64,000 nucleotides of DNA from Nostoc sp. XA010 (GCF_020829625.1 NZ_JAIVFX010000025.1:29561-93560), one strand, 5' to 3'. Positions 42,372 through 51,522 are shown, counted from the first letter of the stretch. The notes: a model not told the origin generated them from the letters alone. A program made the numbers and translations.

Positions 42372-42537
42372 GAAAAAGCATATAATTATTTACGGGATCA
42401 TGCTGCAATTGCAATATACGCAAGCAAGCATAAACTAGTACGCCACAGCAGAAATAGAGCAACCATTTAAAATCCCTAAAAACCCCATCCCATAATACTT
42501 TTGACTTCCCCCAAGGGTCTGACTTCCGTCTTGCACA

Positions 42538-42975
42538 CTAGGTTTGTTGGTATGTCTCAATAAAATCCAACATAATTTTTTGATGCATATTCCCTAAAGG
42601 TCGCACTTCACCAGCGTTTTGTGAATAACAGTTACCTTGGTAAATATTTTCTAGGGTCAATAATCCCATATCCCAGCCTTCATTCAAAACTAGTTGATTT
42701 AATTCCACCGAGAGTGGTGCATGAAAGACATGACGAACAACTCTTTCGTCGGGATAACAACCAAATTCACCAAAGGGTGGTAATATATAGCCGATTTCTT
42801 CTATAATTTCACGCTTCACTGCTACCTCTGGTGTTTCCCCAGGTTCGATATGACCGCCAAATAGCGCCCAGTAACCAGGGTAGAGAATACCGGGGATGTT
42901 ATCTCGCAGTTGCATAAGAAACTTGTTTTTTTGGTAGAGAATTGCGATCGCTACATGTATAGGTTGATTGTTCAT
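42538..42975 (-). CDS. Nudix hydrolase, MutT-like
   Basis: A 145-aa protein. The Nudix box is G-HIEPGE-TPEVAVK-REIIEEIGY at about residues 40-62, preceded by YWALFGG. It is a pyrophosphohydrolase of nucleotide or nucleotide-sugar substrates, not resolvable further. It lies 20 bases downstream of the OB-fold lipoprotein gene on the same strand and may be cotranscribed. Confidence 0.85.
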   Translation of the reverse strand: MNNQPIHVAIAILYQKNKFLMQLRDNIPGILYPGYWALFGGHIEPGETPEVAVKREIIEEIGYILPPFGEFGCYPDERVVRHVFHAPLSVELNQLVLNEGWDMGLLTLENIYQGNCYSQNAGEVRPLGNMHQKIMLDFIETYQQT

Positions 42976-42995
42976 GTCTTATTTTTAATTGCTAA

Positions 42996-43481
42996 TTATT
43001 CTTCTTCTAGATAAACTTCCCCCAATTCTTTACCAGCTAAAGGGATACTTCGGTAGCGAATTTTACCTTTAATCACCACTTGTGCCCCCTCGCTTAGATT
43101 TTTTTGATTGGTGACAACCCAAATTTTGCCAGTCGAGTCATTAATTTGATAAGCCCACTGCTTCATCAAAGGAGCTTTCTTTTCCACCTTACCTTGGATA
43201 TAAACTGTAGCCTTATTGTCTTTTTCTGGTTTAATTTCTCGAATTGGGGTGACATTAGTACCAATTGTAAAATTAGTCCCATTCAAGCCAGACGAGGTTA
43301 AACTACCACAACTACAAAGTCCTACCACTAATAAAAAAATCAACCCCAGGCGGTAGGAAACAATATTGTGCCCGTACAAGAACGGAAGAGATATTCTCGT
43401 TTGTTGCATGAAAGCCACCGATTGAGCAAATTTTTGCTTCACTGCTTGCTTTGTCGCCAGTTTCATCAGGTCTGTTCCCAT
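42996..43481 (-). CDS. Putative lipoprotein with OB-fold domain
   Basis: A 161-aa protein. A basic N-terminus is followed by a hydrophobic stretch ending LLVVGLCSCGS, a possible lipobox (Cys about 58). The C-terminal half is beta-rich (TVYIQGKVEKKAPLMKQWAYQI, GKIWVVTNQ, AQVVIKGKIRYRSI), like the small OB-fold domains of bacterial envelope proteins. The true start may be MQQTRISLPF (residue 25), giving a normal signal sequence. Role unknown. Confidence 0.6.
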   Translation of the reverse strand: MGTDLMKLATKQAVKQKFAQSVAFMQQTRISLPFLYGHNIVSYRLGLIFLLVVGLCSCGSLTSSGLNGTNFTIGTNVTPIREIKPEKDNKATVYIQGKVEKKAPLMKQWAYQINDSTGKIWVVTNQKNLSEGAQVVIKGKIRYRSIPLAGKELGEVYLEEE

Positions 43482-43714
43482 CTATACTATTCTCTGCACT
43501 TTCAGAAACACACTCTCAACTGAGCAAAAAATGTTCTGAATTTCATCCTTAACTCTTTATTCTTTAGATAACGCCATTGATCTGAGAAAATAAAGATGAT
43601 GGATTCACTGTGAGAAAAACGCTACGACACCAATTAAGAGGCAGGGGGCAGGGGTAAGAGGGAAAGACTTGTTGCAAGTGTTTTGACAAAAGGCGAATAT
43701 AGCTGGGAATTCTC
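43482..43714. other. Upstream region of folD with a G-rich heptamer tract
   Basis: It contains a short GGCAGGGGGCAGGGG tract (43640-43655). No gene is seen; promoter elements are not resolvable. Confidence 0.4.
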
Positions 43715-44605
43715 ATGGAAACAAAAACTGCCAAACTCCTTGATGGTAAAACTTTAGCAGCAAAAATTCAGCAAGAACTTTCTGTTGCGATTACACAATT
43801 ACAACCAAAAATTGGGCGATCGCCTGGTTTAGCAGTACTGATGGTTGGCGATAATCCAGCCTCAGCTGCTTATGTTCGTAATAAAGAAAAAGCTTGCGCT
43901 AAAGTTGGGATCGCCTCTTTTGGTAAGCATTTTCCTGCCCAAACGACCTTTGAGGAGTTAGAAGAAGTCATAGCTGCACTAAACCACGATGAACGAGTGG
44001 ATGGCATTCTCGTGCAGCTGCCCTTACCTAACCACTTGGATGGTGTAGCTCTGTTACATCAAATTGATCCCGATAAAGACGCTGATGGACTACACCCAGT
44101 TAACTTGGGGCGACTAGTACGGGGAGAAACTGGTTTACGTAGCTGCACCCCGGCTGGTGTGATGCGGCTTTTAGAAGAATATGAGATTCCTTTGCAGGGA
44201 AAACAGGCAGTAGTGGTGGGACGTAGTATTCTGGTGGGTAAGCCAATGGCACTGATGCTACTAGAAGCTGATGCCACAGTCACGATCGCTCACTCGCGAT
44301 CGCATGACCTCAAAACTATTACTCAAAATGCTGATATTCTAATTGCAGCAGTAGGTCGTCCCGGACTAATCACTGCTGACATGGTAAAATCGGGCGCTGT
44401 TGTGGTAGATGTGGGAATGAATCGCGTCACCGATGCTAGTGGCAAAAGCCGTTTAATTGGCGATGTCCACTTTGAATCAACAGCTGCTGTAGCAGAATTT
44501 ATCACCCCCGTTCCTGGTGGTGTTGGCCCTATGACTGTCGCCATATTGTTGCAAAATACATTTGACAGCTATTCCAAGGCGGCAAGAGAAAAAAGTGAGG
44601 AGTAA
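43715..44605 (+). CDS. folD: Bifunctional methylene-THF dehydrogenase/cyclohydrolase
   Basis: A 296-aa FolD. It oxidises 5,10-methylene-THF to methenyl-THF and hydrolyses that to 10-formyl-THF in one-carbon metabolism. Key motifs: AAYVRNKEKACAKVGI with the catalytic Tyr and Lys, VDGILVQLPLP, DPDKDADGLHP, NADP-binding VVVGRSILVGKP and ITPVPGGVGPMT. Length is normal. It is followed on the same strand by crtE after 200 bases of repeats. Confidence 0.95.
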   Translation: METKTAKLLDGKTLAAKIQQELSVAITQLQPKIGRSPGLAVLMVGDNPASAAYVRNKEKACAKVGIASFGKHFPAQTTFEELEEVIAALNHDERVDGILVQLPLPNHLDGVALLHQIDPDKDADGLHPVNLGRLVRGETGLRSCTPAGVMRLLEEYEIPLQGKQAVVVGRSILVGKPMALMLLEADATVTIAHSRSHDLKTITQNADILIAAVGRPGLITADMVKSGAVVVDVGMNRVTDASGKSRLIGDVHFESTAAVAEFITPVPGGVGPMTVAILLQNTFDSYSKAAREKSEE

Positions 44606-44664
44606 GAAGTGATGAGTGAGGAGTGAGGAGTGATGAGTTAAAAGTTAAGAGTTATTAATCCAAA

Positions 44665-44714
44665 CTCCTAATTCCTAACTCCTAACTCCTAACTCCTAAC
44701 TCCTAACTCTTAAT
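44665..44714. repeat. CTCCTAA heptamer STRR
   Basis: About seven CTCCTAA-type units between folD and crtE, preceded by GAGTGAGGAGTGATGAG-type units (44600-44640) that could pair with them as a long imperfect hairpin. Confidence 0.8.
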
Positions 44715-44806
44715 TCCAAACTCCTAATTCTTCATTTTTTCAGCGCCACAGCACCTTAAAATTGTGACGTATAAGACAAAAATCCCAAAATGTCAGGAAT
44801 TTAAGA

Positions 44807-45739
44807 ATGGTAGCAACTGATAACGTTCAAAAGACACCACCAGAGGAAGCCACATTTAACTTAGCAGCTTATCTGAAAGAGCGCCAAAAGCTTTGTGATA
44901 CTGCTTTAGATCAGGCTATCCCCATCATTTATCCAGAAAAGATTTATGAGGCGATGCGCTACTCGTTATTAGCTGGAGGCAAGCGTGTACGTCCCATTCT
45001 TTGCCTTGCTACCTGTGAAATGATCGGTGGAACCATTGAAATGGCCATGCCAACGGCTTGTGCTGTAGAGATGATTCATACAATGTCGTTGATTCATGAC
45101 GACCTACCGGCGATGGATAATGACGATTACCGTCGTGGGAAGCTGACGAATCATAAAGTCTATGGCGAAGATGTGGCGATTTTAGCTGGGGATGGCTTGT
45201 TGGCTCTCGCTTTTGAGTTTGTTGCCATTGAAACCCCTCAAAGCGTTAAGAGAGAGCTAGTCTTGCAGGTTATTGCTCGTCTTGGTCGGGCGCTGGGGGC
45301 AGCTGGTTTAGTCGGCGGTCAAGTTGTCGATTTAGAGTCGGAAGGTAAATCAGATATTTCCTTAGAAACGCTAAATTTCATCCATCAACACAAAACAGCC
45401 GCTCTTTTGGAAGCGTGCGTAGTTTGTGGCGGGATCATAGCTGGGGCATCACCTGAAGATGTGCAGCGACTGACCCGTTATGCTCAAAATATTGGGCTAG
45501 CATTCCAAATCATAGATGATATTTTGGATATCACTTCTACTCAAGAGCAATTAGGCAAAACTGCGGGTAAAGACCAAAAAGCCCAGAAAGTGACCTATCC
45601 TAGCCTTTGGGGACTTGAAGAATCTCGCTTAAAAGCCCAAGAGTTAGTTAAAGCAGCTTGTGCGGAATTAGAACCATTTGGAGAGAGAGCCAAATCACTC
45701 CAAGCGATCGCTCATTTTATAATTAGCCGTAATAACTAG
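44807..45739 (+). CDS. crtE: Geranylgeranyl diphosphate synthase
   Basis: A 310-aa trans-prenyltransferase. The first aspartate-rich motif is HDDLPAMDNDDYRRG and the second DDILD; LAGGKRVRPIL and GLVGGQVVDLESEGK also fit. The product, GGPP (C20), feeds carotenoids, the phytyl tail of chlorophyll and quinones. The residues before the first motif (AVEMIHTMSLI) fit the type II chain-length pattern; farnesyl-PP synthase activity cannot be excluded. The downstream DUF212 gene is a common neighbour in cyanobacteria. Confidence 0.92.
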   Translation: MVATDNVQKTPPEEATFNLAAYLKERQKLCDTALDQAIPIIYPEKIYEAMRYSLLAGGKRVRPILCLATCEMIGGTIEMAMPTACAVEMIHTMSLIHDDLPAMDNDDYRRGKLTNHKVYGEDVAILAGDGLLALAFEFVAIETPQSVKRELVLQVIARLGRALGAAGLVGGQVVDLESEGKSDISLETLNFIHQHKTAALLEACVVCGGIIAGASPEDVQRLTRYAQNIGLAFQIIDDILDITSTQEQLGKTAGKDQKAQKVTYPSLWGLEESRLKAQELVKAACAELEPFGERAKSLQAIAHFIISRNN

Positions 45740-45905
45740 TGACGCTTTGGGTAATTCGTAATTCGTAATGACGCTCGTGACGCTCGATGACTCGCTAACG
45801 CTGCCCTGTCGCCCTTGGCGTCTCCCCTTCTCCCAAAGGGAGAGGCTAGCACCAAGGGAGAAGACTCGCTAACGCTACGCTAACGTAATTCGTAATTCTT
45901 ATACC
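45740..45905. repeat. Composite of dispersed repeats and STRRs
   Basis: GTAATTCGTAAT units flank both sides (near 45750 and 45885). Between them are GACGCTCG and GACTCGCTAACGCT units and a hairpin-forming CTCCCCTTCTCCC/GGGAGAGG pair. It looks like repeats that inserted into one another. Confidence 0.65.
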
Positions 45906-46149
45906 GTAAGCGTTTCATTGATTTGGAATGGGTGGTTTATTTACGCCATGCTATACTACACCGTCTAGCGAAATTTAAAATTCACTCATATCAAAATCCA
46001 AAAAGCTTTTAAGTAAGCTTTTGGGTGAATTTGAATAGTTGGTCTGTTTCCACCGTGATGTACTAGGTTAATTTTGGATTTTGGGTTGAATCTAGATGTT
46101 TCCTCAACCAACAACTGCTGCTAATATTTACTAACCTAACCAAAATACC
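45906..46149. other. Intergenic region upstream of DUF212 gene
   Basis: AT-rich region with a short inverted repeat (AAATTCAC near 45979 and GTGAATTT near 46025). No gene is visible. Confidence 0.35.
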
Positions 46150-46605
46150 ATGCAGGACATAGGCAACATTTTAGACAACCGGGTGCTGCTGGTTGCTCTG
46201 ATAGCTTGTTTAATTGCTCAAGCCCTAAAGCTCGTAGTCGAGATCGTCAAAAATCGCAAACTGAATGTGCGTGTTTTGGTGACAACCGGAGGTATGCCCA
46301 GCGCCCATTCAGCTTTAGTTACAGCTCTAGCAGCAGGTGTAGGGCAAACACTCGGTTGGGCATCTCCTGATTTTGCCGTTGCGATGATTTTTGCCATCAT
46401 CGTCATGTATGATGCAGCCGGAGTTCGCCAAGCAGCTGGTAAGCAAGCTCGTATCCTCAATCAAATGATTGATGAATTATTTCATGAAAAACCAGACTTT
46501 AGCCAAGACCGTCTGAAGGAATTACTCGGACATACACCAGTTCAGGTAATAGCTGGGTCGGCTTTGGGCATAACCATCTATTGGTTAGCTAGGTCTGCTT
46601 ATTAG
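46150..46605 (+). CDS. Divergent PAP2 family protein (DUF212)
   Basis: A 151-aa membrane protein with about four hydrophobic segments. GGMPSAHSALVTALAAGVG is the phosphatase-like motif, then VMYDAAGVRQAAGKQARILNQM and GHTPVQVIAGSALG, the DUF212 pattern. It is a divergent relative of acid phosphatase/PAP2 enzymes, perhaps acting on isoprenoid or phosphatidyl phosphates. Its place after crtE supports a link to prenyl metabolism. Confidence 0.8.
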   Translation: MQDIGNILDNRVLLVALIACLIAQALKLVVEIVKNRKLNVRVLVTTGGMPSAHSALVTALAAGVGQTLGWASPDFAVAMIFAIIVMYDAAGVRQAAGKQARILNQMIDELFHEKPDFSQDRLKELLGHTPVQVIAGSALGITIYWLARSAY

Positions 46606-46637
46606 TCAATAGTCTACAGTCTACAGTTTATTAACGA

Positions 46638-46671
46638 ATGACTAGTGACTAATGACTAATGACTAATGACT
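46638..46671. repeat. TGACTAA heptamer STRR
   Basis: Four ATGACTA units between the converging DUF212 and SPOR-like genes. The repeat abuts the stop codon of the latter (46670-46672). Confidence 0.8.
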
Positions 46672-47359
46672 ACAACCGTACAGTTGAGCGCAGCAAAATT
46701 ACCTTACGACTATCTACTATGCTGGCAACAAAACCGCCATTGTTCAGCTTCTGCAAGGTGTTGTATGCTTCAGTTTGGTTAGTCGTATAAACTGCCAACA
46801 AGTAAGGGCGTTGTCCATAAGAAACAAAACCTACGTTCCCTCCCACTACTTGTTGCACACTATTTACTAGTTCTGGACGGTTGTAATAATCTACCAGCAC
46901 TGCATAACCCTCTCCTAATGCTTGAGGATTATAAGCTGTCTGCTGAGGCTGCTGTAGCTGTGCCTGCTGTAGCTGTGCCTGTTGCTGTGGCTGCACATCT
47001 GGCGTTGTTGGTCGAGTGGTGATGATAGCAGACAAGCCAACAATATTGCTGACATACCTTGCCCATCGATTGGCATCATCAATTTTGTTAAAGCCCCCTA
47101 TCCGCGTCACAGTTTCGTTGAGATATTTGCAGTTAATGGTCTTCAGTTCCGGTGGTAAAGCACTACGCAACTGCTTTTGATTATCTGCTGTGGGGCTGAC
47201 TACTAATAAAAGATACTCACCCGCGTTTGGTGGTTGACAAAGGGGGACGGTTTGTTGGGCAAAGACAGAACTCATGCTACCAATCAACCCTACGTAAGCG
47301 AAGCTCATCGTAGACATCGCTAATCTTAAAACACTTGGTAAAATCTGAAATCTATGCAC
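46670..47359 (-). CDS. Exported SPOR-like protein
   Basis: A 229-aa protein with a signal peptide (hydrophobic to VFAQ, about residue 35). Two related segments follow (residues 47-115 and 145-225), each with the pattern GEYLLLVV...DDANRWARYV and GYAVLVDYY...TEAYNTLQKL that resembles SPOR peptidoglycan-binding repeats. A glutamine-rich linker (QQQAQLQQAQLQQPQQ) joins them. It probably sits in the periplasm or septal envelope. Confidence 0.6.
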   Translation of the reverse strand: MHRFQILPSVLRLAMSTMSFAYVGLIGSMSSVFAQQTVPLCQPPNAGEYLLLVVSPTADNQKQLRSALPPELKTINCKYLNETVTRIGGFNKIDDANRWARYVSNIVGLSAIITTRPTTPDVQPQQQAQLQQAQLQQPQQTAYNPQALGEGYAVLVDYYNRPELVNSVQQVVGGNVGFVSYGQRPYLLAVYTTNQTEAYNTLQKLNNGGFVASIVDSRKVILLRSTVRL

Positions 47360-47500
47360 AAAAGTTAGATTATGTAAATCAAGGTGTCTTAGAAGATTTT
47401 ATAAGAAAAAAGCTGAAAACCCAGTTACTTCAGTATGGGGATAAAATGAGTGTCAAAAAATATATTTTTTTACTCAAAAAGAAAACTAGGGAGTGAGGAG

Positions 47501-47523
47501 CAGGGGGCAGGGGGCAGGGGGCA
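47501..47523. repeat. G-rich heptamer STRR
   Basis: Three GGGGGCA units in the gap between the SPOR-like gene and ycf54; 47570-47612 has the complementary C-rich tract, so the pair could form a long hairpin. Confidence 0.75.
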
Positions 47524-47621
47524 AGGAAAAGAGGAATTGGGGCAGGGTGCGCTTTGCTAAGGAGAAAGTTTCCCTTTTCCCCCTGCTCTCTGCCCCTCTG
47601 CCTCTTCCCCATACACCATTC

Positions 47622-47951
47622 CTAAGATACGGTAGCAAGCGATGCCAATGCATCTGGAATTGTCTCAGAAGGAGCCTGGAATTCACCAGTACTGACGTAC
47701 TCTAAACGTAGTTTTAACCAAGTAATAAATTGGGGATTAGTAGAAATAATTGCTACTGCTGGTTGGGGACACTTCGCCTTTAACTCTGCAAACTGCGGTG
47801 TTTCTAGGAAAGCTGGTTGCTGAACCAACCAAAAATCTATTTGTTTTTCTTGTTCGTGGTAGTGACGAGTGCGTTCTTTGAGAACTTCGTGTGTCGGTTC
47901 TTCTTCGAGAAGAAATTTTTTACTGGCCAAAACGTAATAATATGTTTGCAT
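47622..47951 (-). CDS. ycf54: Ycf54 (Mg-protoporphyrin monomethyl ester cyclase assembly factor)
   Basis: A 109-aa protein that starts MQTYYYVLASKKFLLEEEP and runs IDFWLVQQPAFLETP, then PAVAIISTNPQFITWLKLRLEYV and TGEFQAP, the full Ycf54/DUF2488 pattern. Ycf54 is needed for activity and assembly of AcsF, the oxidative cyclase that forms ring E of chlorophyll. A Shine-Dalgarno (AAAGG) precedes the ATG at 47951 with six bases between. A second ATG at 47957 sits only one base after it, so the inner start is preferred. The frame extends further up to 48059 but without homology. Confidence 0.9.
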   Translation of the reverse strand: MQTYYYVLASKKFLLEEEPTHEVLKERTRHYHEQEKQIDFWLVQQPAFLETPQFAELKAKCPQPAVAIISTNPQFITWLKLRLEYVSTGEFQAPSETIPDALASLATVS

Positions 47952-48016
47952 TTTCATCCTTTGGTTGCTATGTGAATAATTTAAGGGCACAGTGCTGCAC
48001 TCTGTACCCCTAAAAA

Positions 48017-48736
48017 CTAACTTTTGTGCAATTTCTTGAACCAAGAACTGAACGGACAAGCACTTCCCTGCTTTTGGGCATTTATCTGTTTGCCACCAGA
48101 TGTTAGCTTTTCCAAGAACAAATTATTGTCGAAGTAATGTTCCAAGGAAATAACCTTTAAGTCATCGGTAACTTTTGCAATGCTCATGCCGATAATTTCT
48201 ACTGTCTCTCCAGTAGGTGCATGGCCTTTGTATTCTCCTTTAAAATGTCCCCAATGCCGCCACTTAAATGTGACGTTTGGTGGCCCTGAGAAAACTTCCA
48301 GCACTTCCCAAGGAAATCCTTGGGGAAATGTTGTGTGGAAGACTTTTGCGGATGATTCAAAGCTTTCTTCTGAAGCCTTGTAGTGTTGTGAATCAGCCAT
48401 AAATAAATTGTAAGTACCTTGGGCTGATACATCTGCTGCTGTGTACTCGACTCCGCCATTGGTACTTACACGAAACTTGTCATTTACAATAGATAACCAC
48501 TCTTGCGGGTTAGCTTTAAAGGATACCTCCATCTCGAAGGTTCGCACCAAGTTTTGCACGATCGCTTCCAGTGTACCTTCAAGGTGATTATAGGTACTTT
48601 CTTGAGCGAGATTCTCTTTGGAACGGGAATAATCAGGCGGTGTCTGATAACGCCACTCTACATCAATGCTTTCTGCTATCACCTTATCTCTATCCTGTAC
48701 CCAAAGCGGAAGGTTGTTAGACTGTGTAGCGCTCAT
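48017..48736 (-). CDS. SnoaL-like domain protein
   Basis: A 239-aa protein of the SnoaL-like polyketide cyclase/NTF2-like superfamily in cyanobacteria. The core stretch is STYNHLEGTLEAIVQNLVRTF, then FPWEVLEVFSGPPNVTFKWRHWGHFKGEY and VEIIGMSIAKVTDDLKVISLEHYFDNNLFL. A cone-shaped binding pocket is expected. It ends 65 bases upstream of ycf54 on the same strand, so an operon is likely. Reaction unknown. Confidence 0.65.
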   Translation of the reverse strand: MSATQSNNLPLWVQDRDKVIAESIDVEWRYQTPPDYSRSKENLAQESTYNHLEGTLEAIVQNLVRTFEMEVSFKANPQEWLSIVNDKFRVSTNGGVEYTAADVSAQGTYNLFMADSQHYKASEESFESSAKVFHTTFPQGFPWEVLEVFSGPPNVTFKWRHWGHFKGEYKGHAPTGETVEIIGMSIAKVTDDLKVISLEHYFDNNLFLEKLTSGGKQINAQKQGSACPFSSWFKKLHKS

Positions 48737-48810
48737 AGAAGTTTTTGCTGAAGGTTTGCTCTCAATTTCTAGATTTCGCAGTAGACAACCCTCTTTTAAG
48801 ATATGGGAGT

Positions 48811-48897
48811 GGGGGGCAGGGGAGGCAGGGGGAGCAAGAAAAAATAACTAATTCCCAATTTCCAATGCCCAATGCCCTACTCCCTACTCCCTACTCT
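48811..48897. repeat. STRR cluster (G-rich, then CTACTCC and TAATCCC units)
   Basis: GGGGGCAGGGGAGGCAGGG is followed by CCAATGCCC units, CTACTCC units and finally CTAATCC units that run into the pdxJ 3' end. Confidence 0.75.
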
Positions 48898-49623
48898 CTA
48901 ATCCCTAATCCCTCTTATAGCTTGTTTCATCTCGCGGACTGCCCTTTCCATACCTACTAATGCTGCCCGACTGACGATGGTATGACCGATGTTCAGTTCT
49001 TCTATACCTGGAAGCGCAGCTACCGGATAGACGTTCCAATAGGTGAGTCCATGACCAGCGTTGACTCGCAATCCACTTTGAATCGCTTGTTCACACCCCT
49101 TAGATAATATGGCTAATTCTCGCTGGCGATTGGTTTCATCTTTAGCCTCAGCATATTGTCCGGTGTGCAATTCAATAAATCGCGCCTGCACCTTGACAGA
49201 TGCTTCGATTTGTGCTGGCTCGGCATCGATAAATAAACTAACTGGAATGTTAGCATTTTGCAATTTATCGACTATCTCACCTATTCTAGCAATTTGCCCG
49301 ATAATATCTAATCCGCCTTCTGTTGTGACTTCTTCGCGCTTTTCGGGGACTAAAGTTACATAATCTGGTTTGATATCGAGAGCGATCGCTAGCATTTCAT
49401 CTGTAGCGGCCATCTCTAAATTAAGATGCGATCGCACTGTTTGCCGTAACAATAGCACATCCCTATCTTGGATATGCCGCCGATCTTCCCGTAGATGCAC
49501 CGTAATCCCATCTGCACCCCCTAATTCTGCCAGCACCGCCGCCGCCACAGGGTCAGGTTCCACTGTCCGCCGTGCTTGCCGGATGGTGGCGATGTGGTCA
49601 ATGTTAACGCCAAGTGTAGGCAC
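48898..49623 (-). CDS. pdxJ: Pyridoxine 5'-phosphate synthase
   Basis: A 241-aa PdxJ, a TIM barrel that condenses 1-deoxyxylulose-5-phosphate with 3-amino-1-hydroxyacetone phosphate to make vitamin B6. MPTLGVNIDHIATIRQARR, GADGITVHLREDRRHI, YVTLVPEKREE, VNAGHGLTYWNV and ELNIGHTIVSRAAL are all diagnostic. The last residues, IRGIRD, are encoded by the flanking TAATCCC heptamer repeat, which has displaced the original stop codon. Confidence 0.94.
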   Translation of the reverse strand: MPTLGVNIDHIATIRQARRTVEPDPVAAAVLAELGGADGITVHLREDRRHIQDRDVLLLRQTVRSHLNLEMAATDEMLAIALDIKPDYVTLVPEKREEVTTEGGLDIIGQIARIGEIVDKLQNANIPVSLFIDAEPAQIEASVKVQARFIELHTGQYAEAKDETNRQRELAILSKGCEQAIQSGLRVNAGHGLTYWNVYPVAALPGIEELNIGHTIVSRAALVGMERAVREMKQAIRGIRD

Positions 49624-49994
49624 CCCAAATTTCCCCCAAATCCACAGTCCTCAGAATTTGATTCTACCGGAAATACTGGTCTTGCATAACGAAGTAGTCA
49701 ACATAATTCATTATTTAGTCAAAGCAAAGATTAAAAGCACAAGGGACAGGAGTGAAGTTATGCTTTGCGTTGGCAAAGTATCAAAGACTCATTAATGGAG
49801 TTCTAATAGGACTTAAACACGACTTCAAACAATGTCTGCAACACTATAATTCCGGAACGATCGCACTTCTAGAATGCACAAATTTGCCCAATTTACTGTT
49901 AAACATTATTAGTACATATTATTACTAGATTCTTTTTTTACTTTGTACACTGTATAAATGCTAGAATCCTCAAGTAGACACTTAGGATACTTAG
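49624..49994. other. Divergent intergenic region, pdxJ / phosphohexomutase
   Basis: TATAAATG near 49955 is a possible -10 region for the mutase gene. No gene is supported. Confidence 0.35.
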
Positions 49995-51431
49995 ATGCCA
50001 GTTGTAGCTAACTCAATCAAGTTTGGTACAGACGGCTGGCGGGGCATTATTGGTGACGAGTTCACCTTTGAACGCCTAGCCCTGGTCGCGCAAGTTGCCG
50101 CAAAAGTATTATATGATACATATTTTCCTACGGTGGGTAGCCGGACAATAATTGTCGGTTATGATCGCCGATTCATGGCCGAAGATTTTGCTCGTGCTGT
50201 TGCTGATACTGTCACCTCTGTCGGATTTGATGTGCTATTGAGCGAAAACTTTGCCCCAACCCCAGCTTATAGTTGGGCAGCAAAACAACTCAATGCTTTA
50301 GGGGCGCTAGTCATTACAGCTAGCCATAATCCTGGTAAATATTTGGGGTTAAAAGTTAAGGGTTGTTTTGGTGGTTCGGTGCCGGAAGAAATCACAAAAG
50401 AGATCGAAGCGCAGTTGTCGGTTGGAGTACCATTAGCAGCTACTCCAGGCAAGCAAGAGAAATTTGATCCTTGGCCCAGTTATACCCAAGCATTAGAAGG
50501 TAAAGTTGATATTGCCAAAATTCGAGAAGCGATCGCCTCTGGCAAATTGACATTATTTGCCGATGTTATGCATGGTGCGGCAGCTGGCGGATTGGCGAGA
50601 CTACTAGGCAATCAAGTCAAAGAAATCAACTCAGAACGCGATCCCCTATTTGGTGGAGGTGCGCCGGAACCCTTGCCTAAATACCTTTCAAAGTTATTTG
50701 AAGTCATCAAAACTCACCGAGAAACAGATAAATCAGGTTTAACTGTAGGGTTGGTATTTGATGGAGACTGCGATCGCATTGCGGCCGTAGATGGAGAAGC
50801 CAACTTTCTAAGTTCCCAAGTCTTAATCCCGATATTAATCGACCACTTAACCCTACGGCGCGGCTTTAAGGGTGAAATAGTCAAAACTGTTAGTGGTTCC
50901 GACTTAATGCCCTTAGTGGCAGCACTACATAACCTGTCGGTATTTGAGACAGCAGTTGGTTATAAATACATCGCTGACAGAATGTTAGCAGCAAAAGTTT
51001 TGCTGGGCGGTGAAGAGTCGGGAGGAATTGGCTATGGCAGCCATATACCCGAACGCGATGCACTGCTCTCAGCATTATACGTTTTAGAGGCGATTGTAGA
51101 ATCTGGTTTGGATTTAGGTGAGTATTACCGCTACTTGCAGAAACAAACAGGGTTTATTTCAGCTTACGATCGCATTGATTTACCCTTAGCAAGTATGGAA
51201 GTGCGATCGCGTCTTTTGCAACAACTGCAAACCCAACCCTTAACAGAAATTGCCGGGTTAGCAGTGATTGATTGCCAGACAATTGACGGCTACAAGTATC
51301 GCCTCGCTGATAAAAGCTGGTTAATGATTCGGTTTAGCGGTACTGAACCAGTTTTACGCCTCTACTGCGAAGCCCCGACAATTGAGCAAGTGCATCAAAC
51401 TCTTGCTTGGGCGAAACACTGGGCAGAGTAA
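49995..51431 (+). CDS. Phosphoglucomutase/phosphomannomutase family protein
   Basis: A 478-aa alpha-D-phosphohexomutase. It begins IKFGTDGWRGIIGDEF and holds the phosphoserine loop TASHNPGKYLGLK, the metal-binding DGDCDRIAAVD, the sugar-binding GEESGGIGYG and the phosphate-binding RFSGTEPVLRLY. The cyanobacterial group is annotated variously as PGM or PMM, so I leave the symbol blank. It may serve glycogen, sucrose or envelope sugar synthesis. It is followed by rdgB after 86 bases of repeats. Confidence 0.88.
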   Translation: MPVVANSIKFGTDGWRGIIGDEFTFERLALVAQVAAKVLYDTYFPTVGSRTIIVGYDRRFMAEDFARAVADTVTSVGFDVLLSENFAPTPAYSWAAKQLNALGALVITASHNPGKYLGLKVKGCFGGSVPEEITKEIEAQLSVGVPLAATPGKQEKFDPWPSYTQALEGKVDIAKIREAIASGKLTLFADVMHGAAAGGLARLLGNQVKEINSERDPLFGGGAPEPLPKYLSKLFEVIKTHRETDKSGLTVGLVFDGDCDRIAAVDGEANFLSSQVLIPILIDHLTLRRGFKGEIVKTVSGSDLMPLVAALHNLSVFETAVGYKYIADRMLAAKVLLGGEESGGIGYGSHIPERDALLSALYVLEAIVESGLDLGEYYRYLQKQTGFISAYDRIDLPLASMEVRSRLLQQLQTQPLTEIAGLAVIDCQTIDGYKYRLADKSWLMIRFSGTEPVLRLYCEAPTIEQVHQTLAWAKHWAE

Positions 51432-51474
51432 AATTAATTATTAGTCATTAGTCCTTTGTTCTTGGTAAATGATC

Positions 51475-51522
51475 AATGACTAATGACTAATGACCAATGA
51501 CCAATGACCAATGACTAATGAC
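51475..51522. repeat. TGACTAA/TGACCAA STRR overlapping the rdgB start codon
   Basis: Six to seven heptamers with sequence ATGACCA or ATGACTA. The last ATG of the array (51518) is the start codon of rdgB. Confidence 0.8.
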
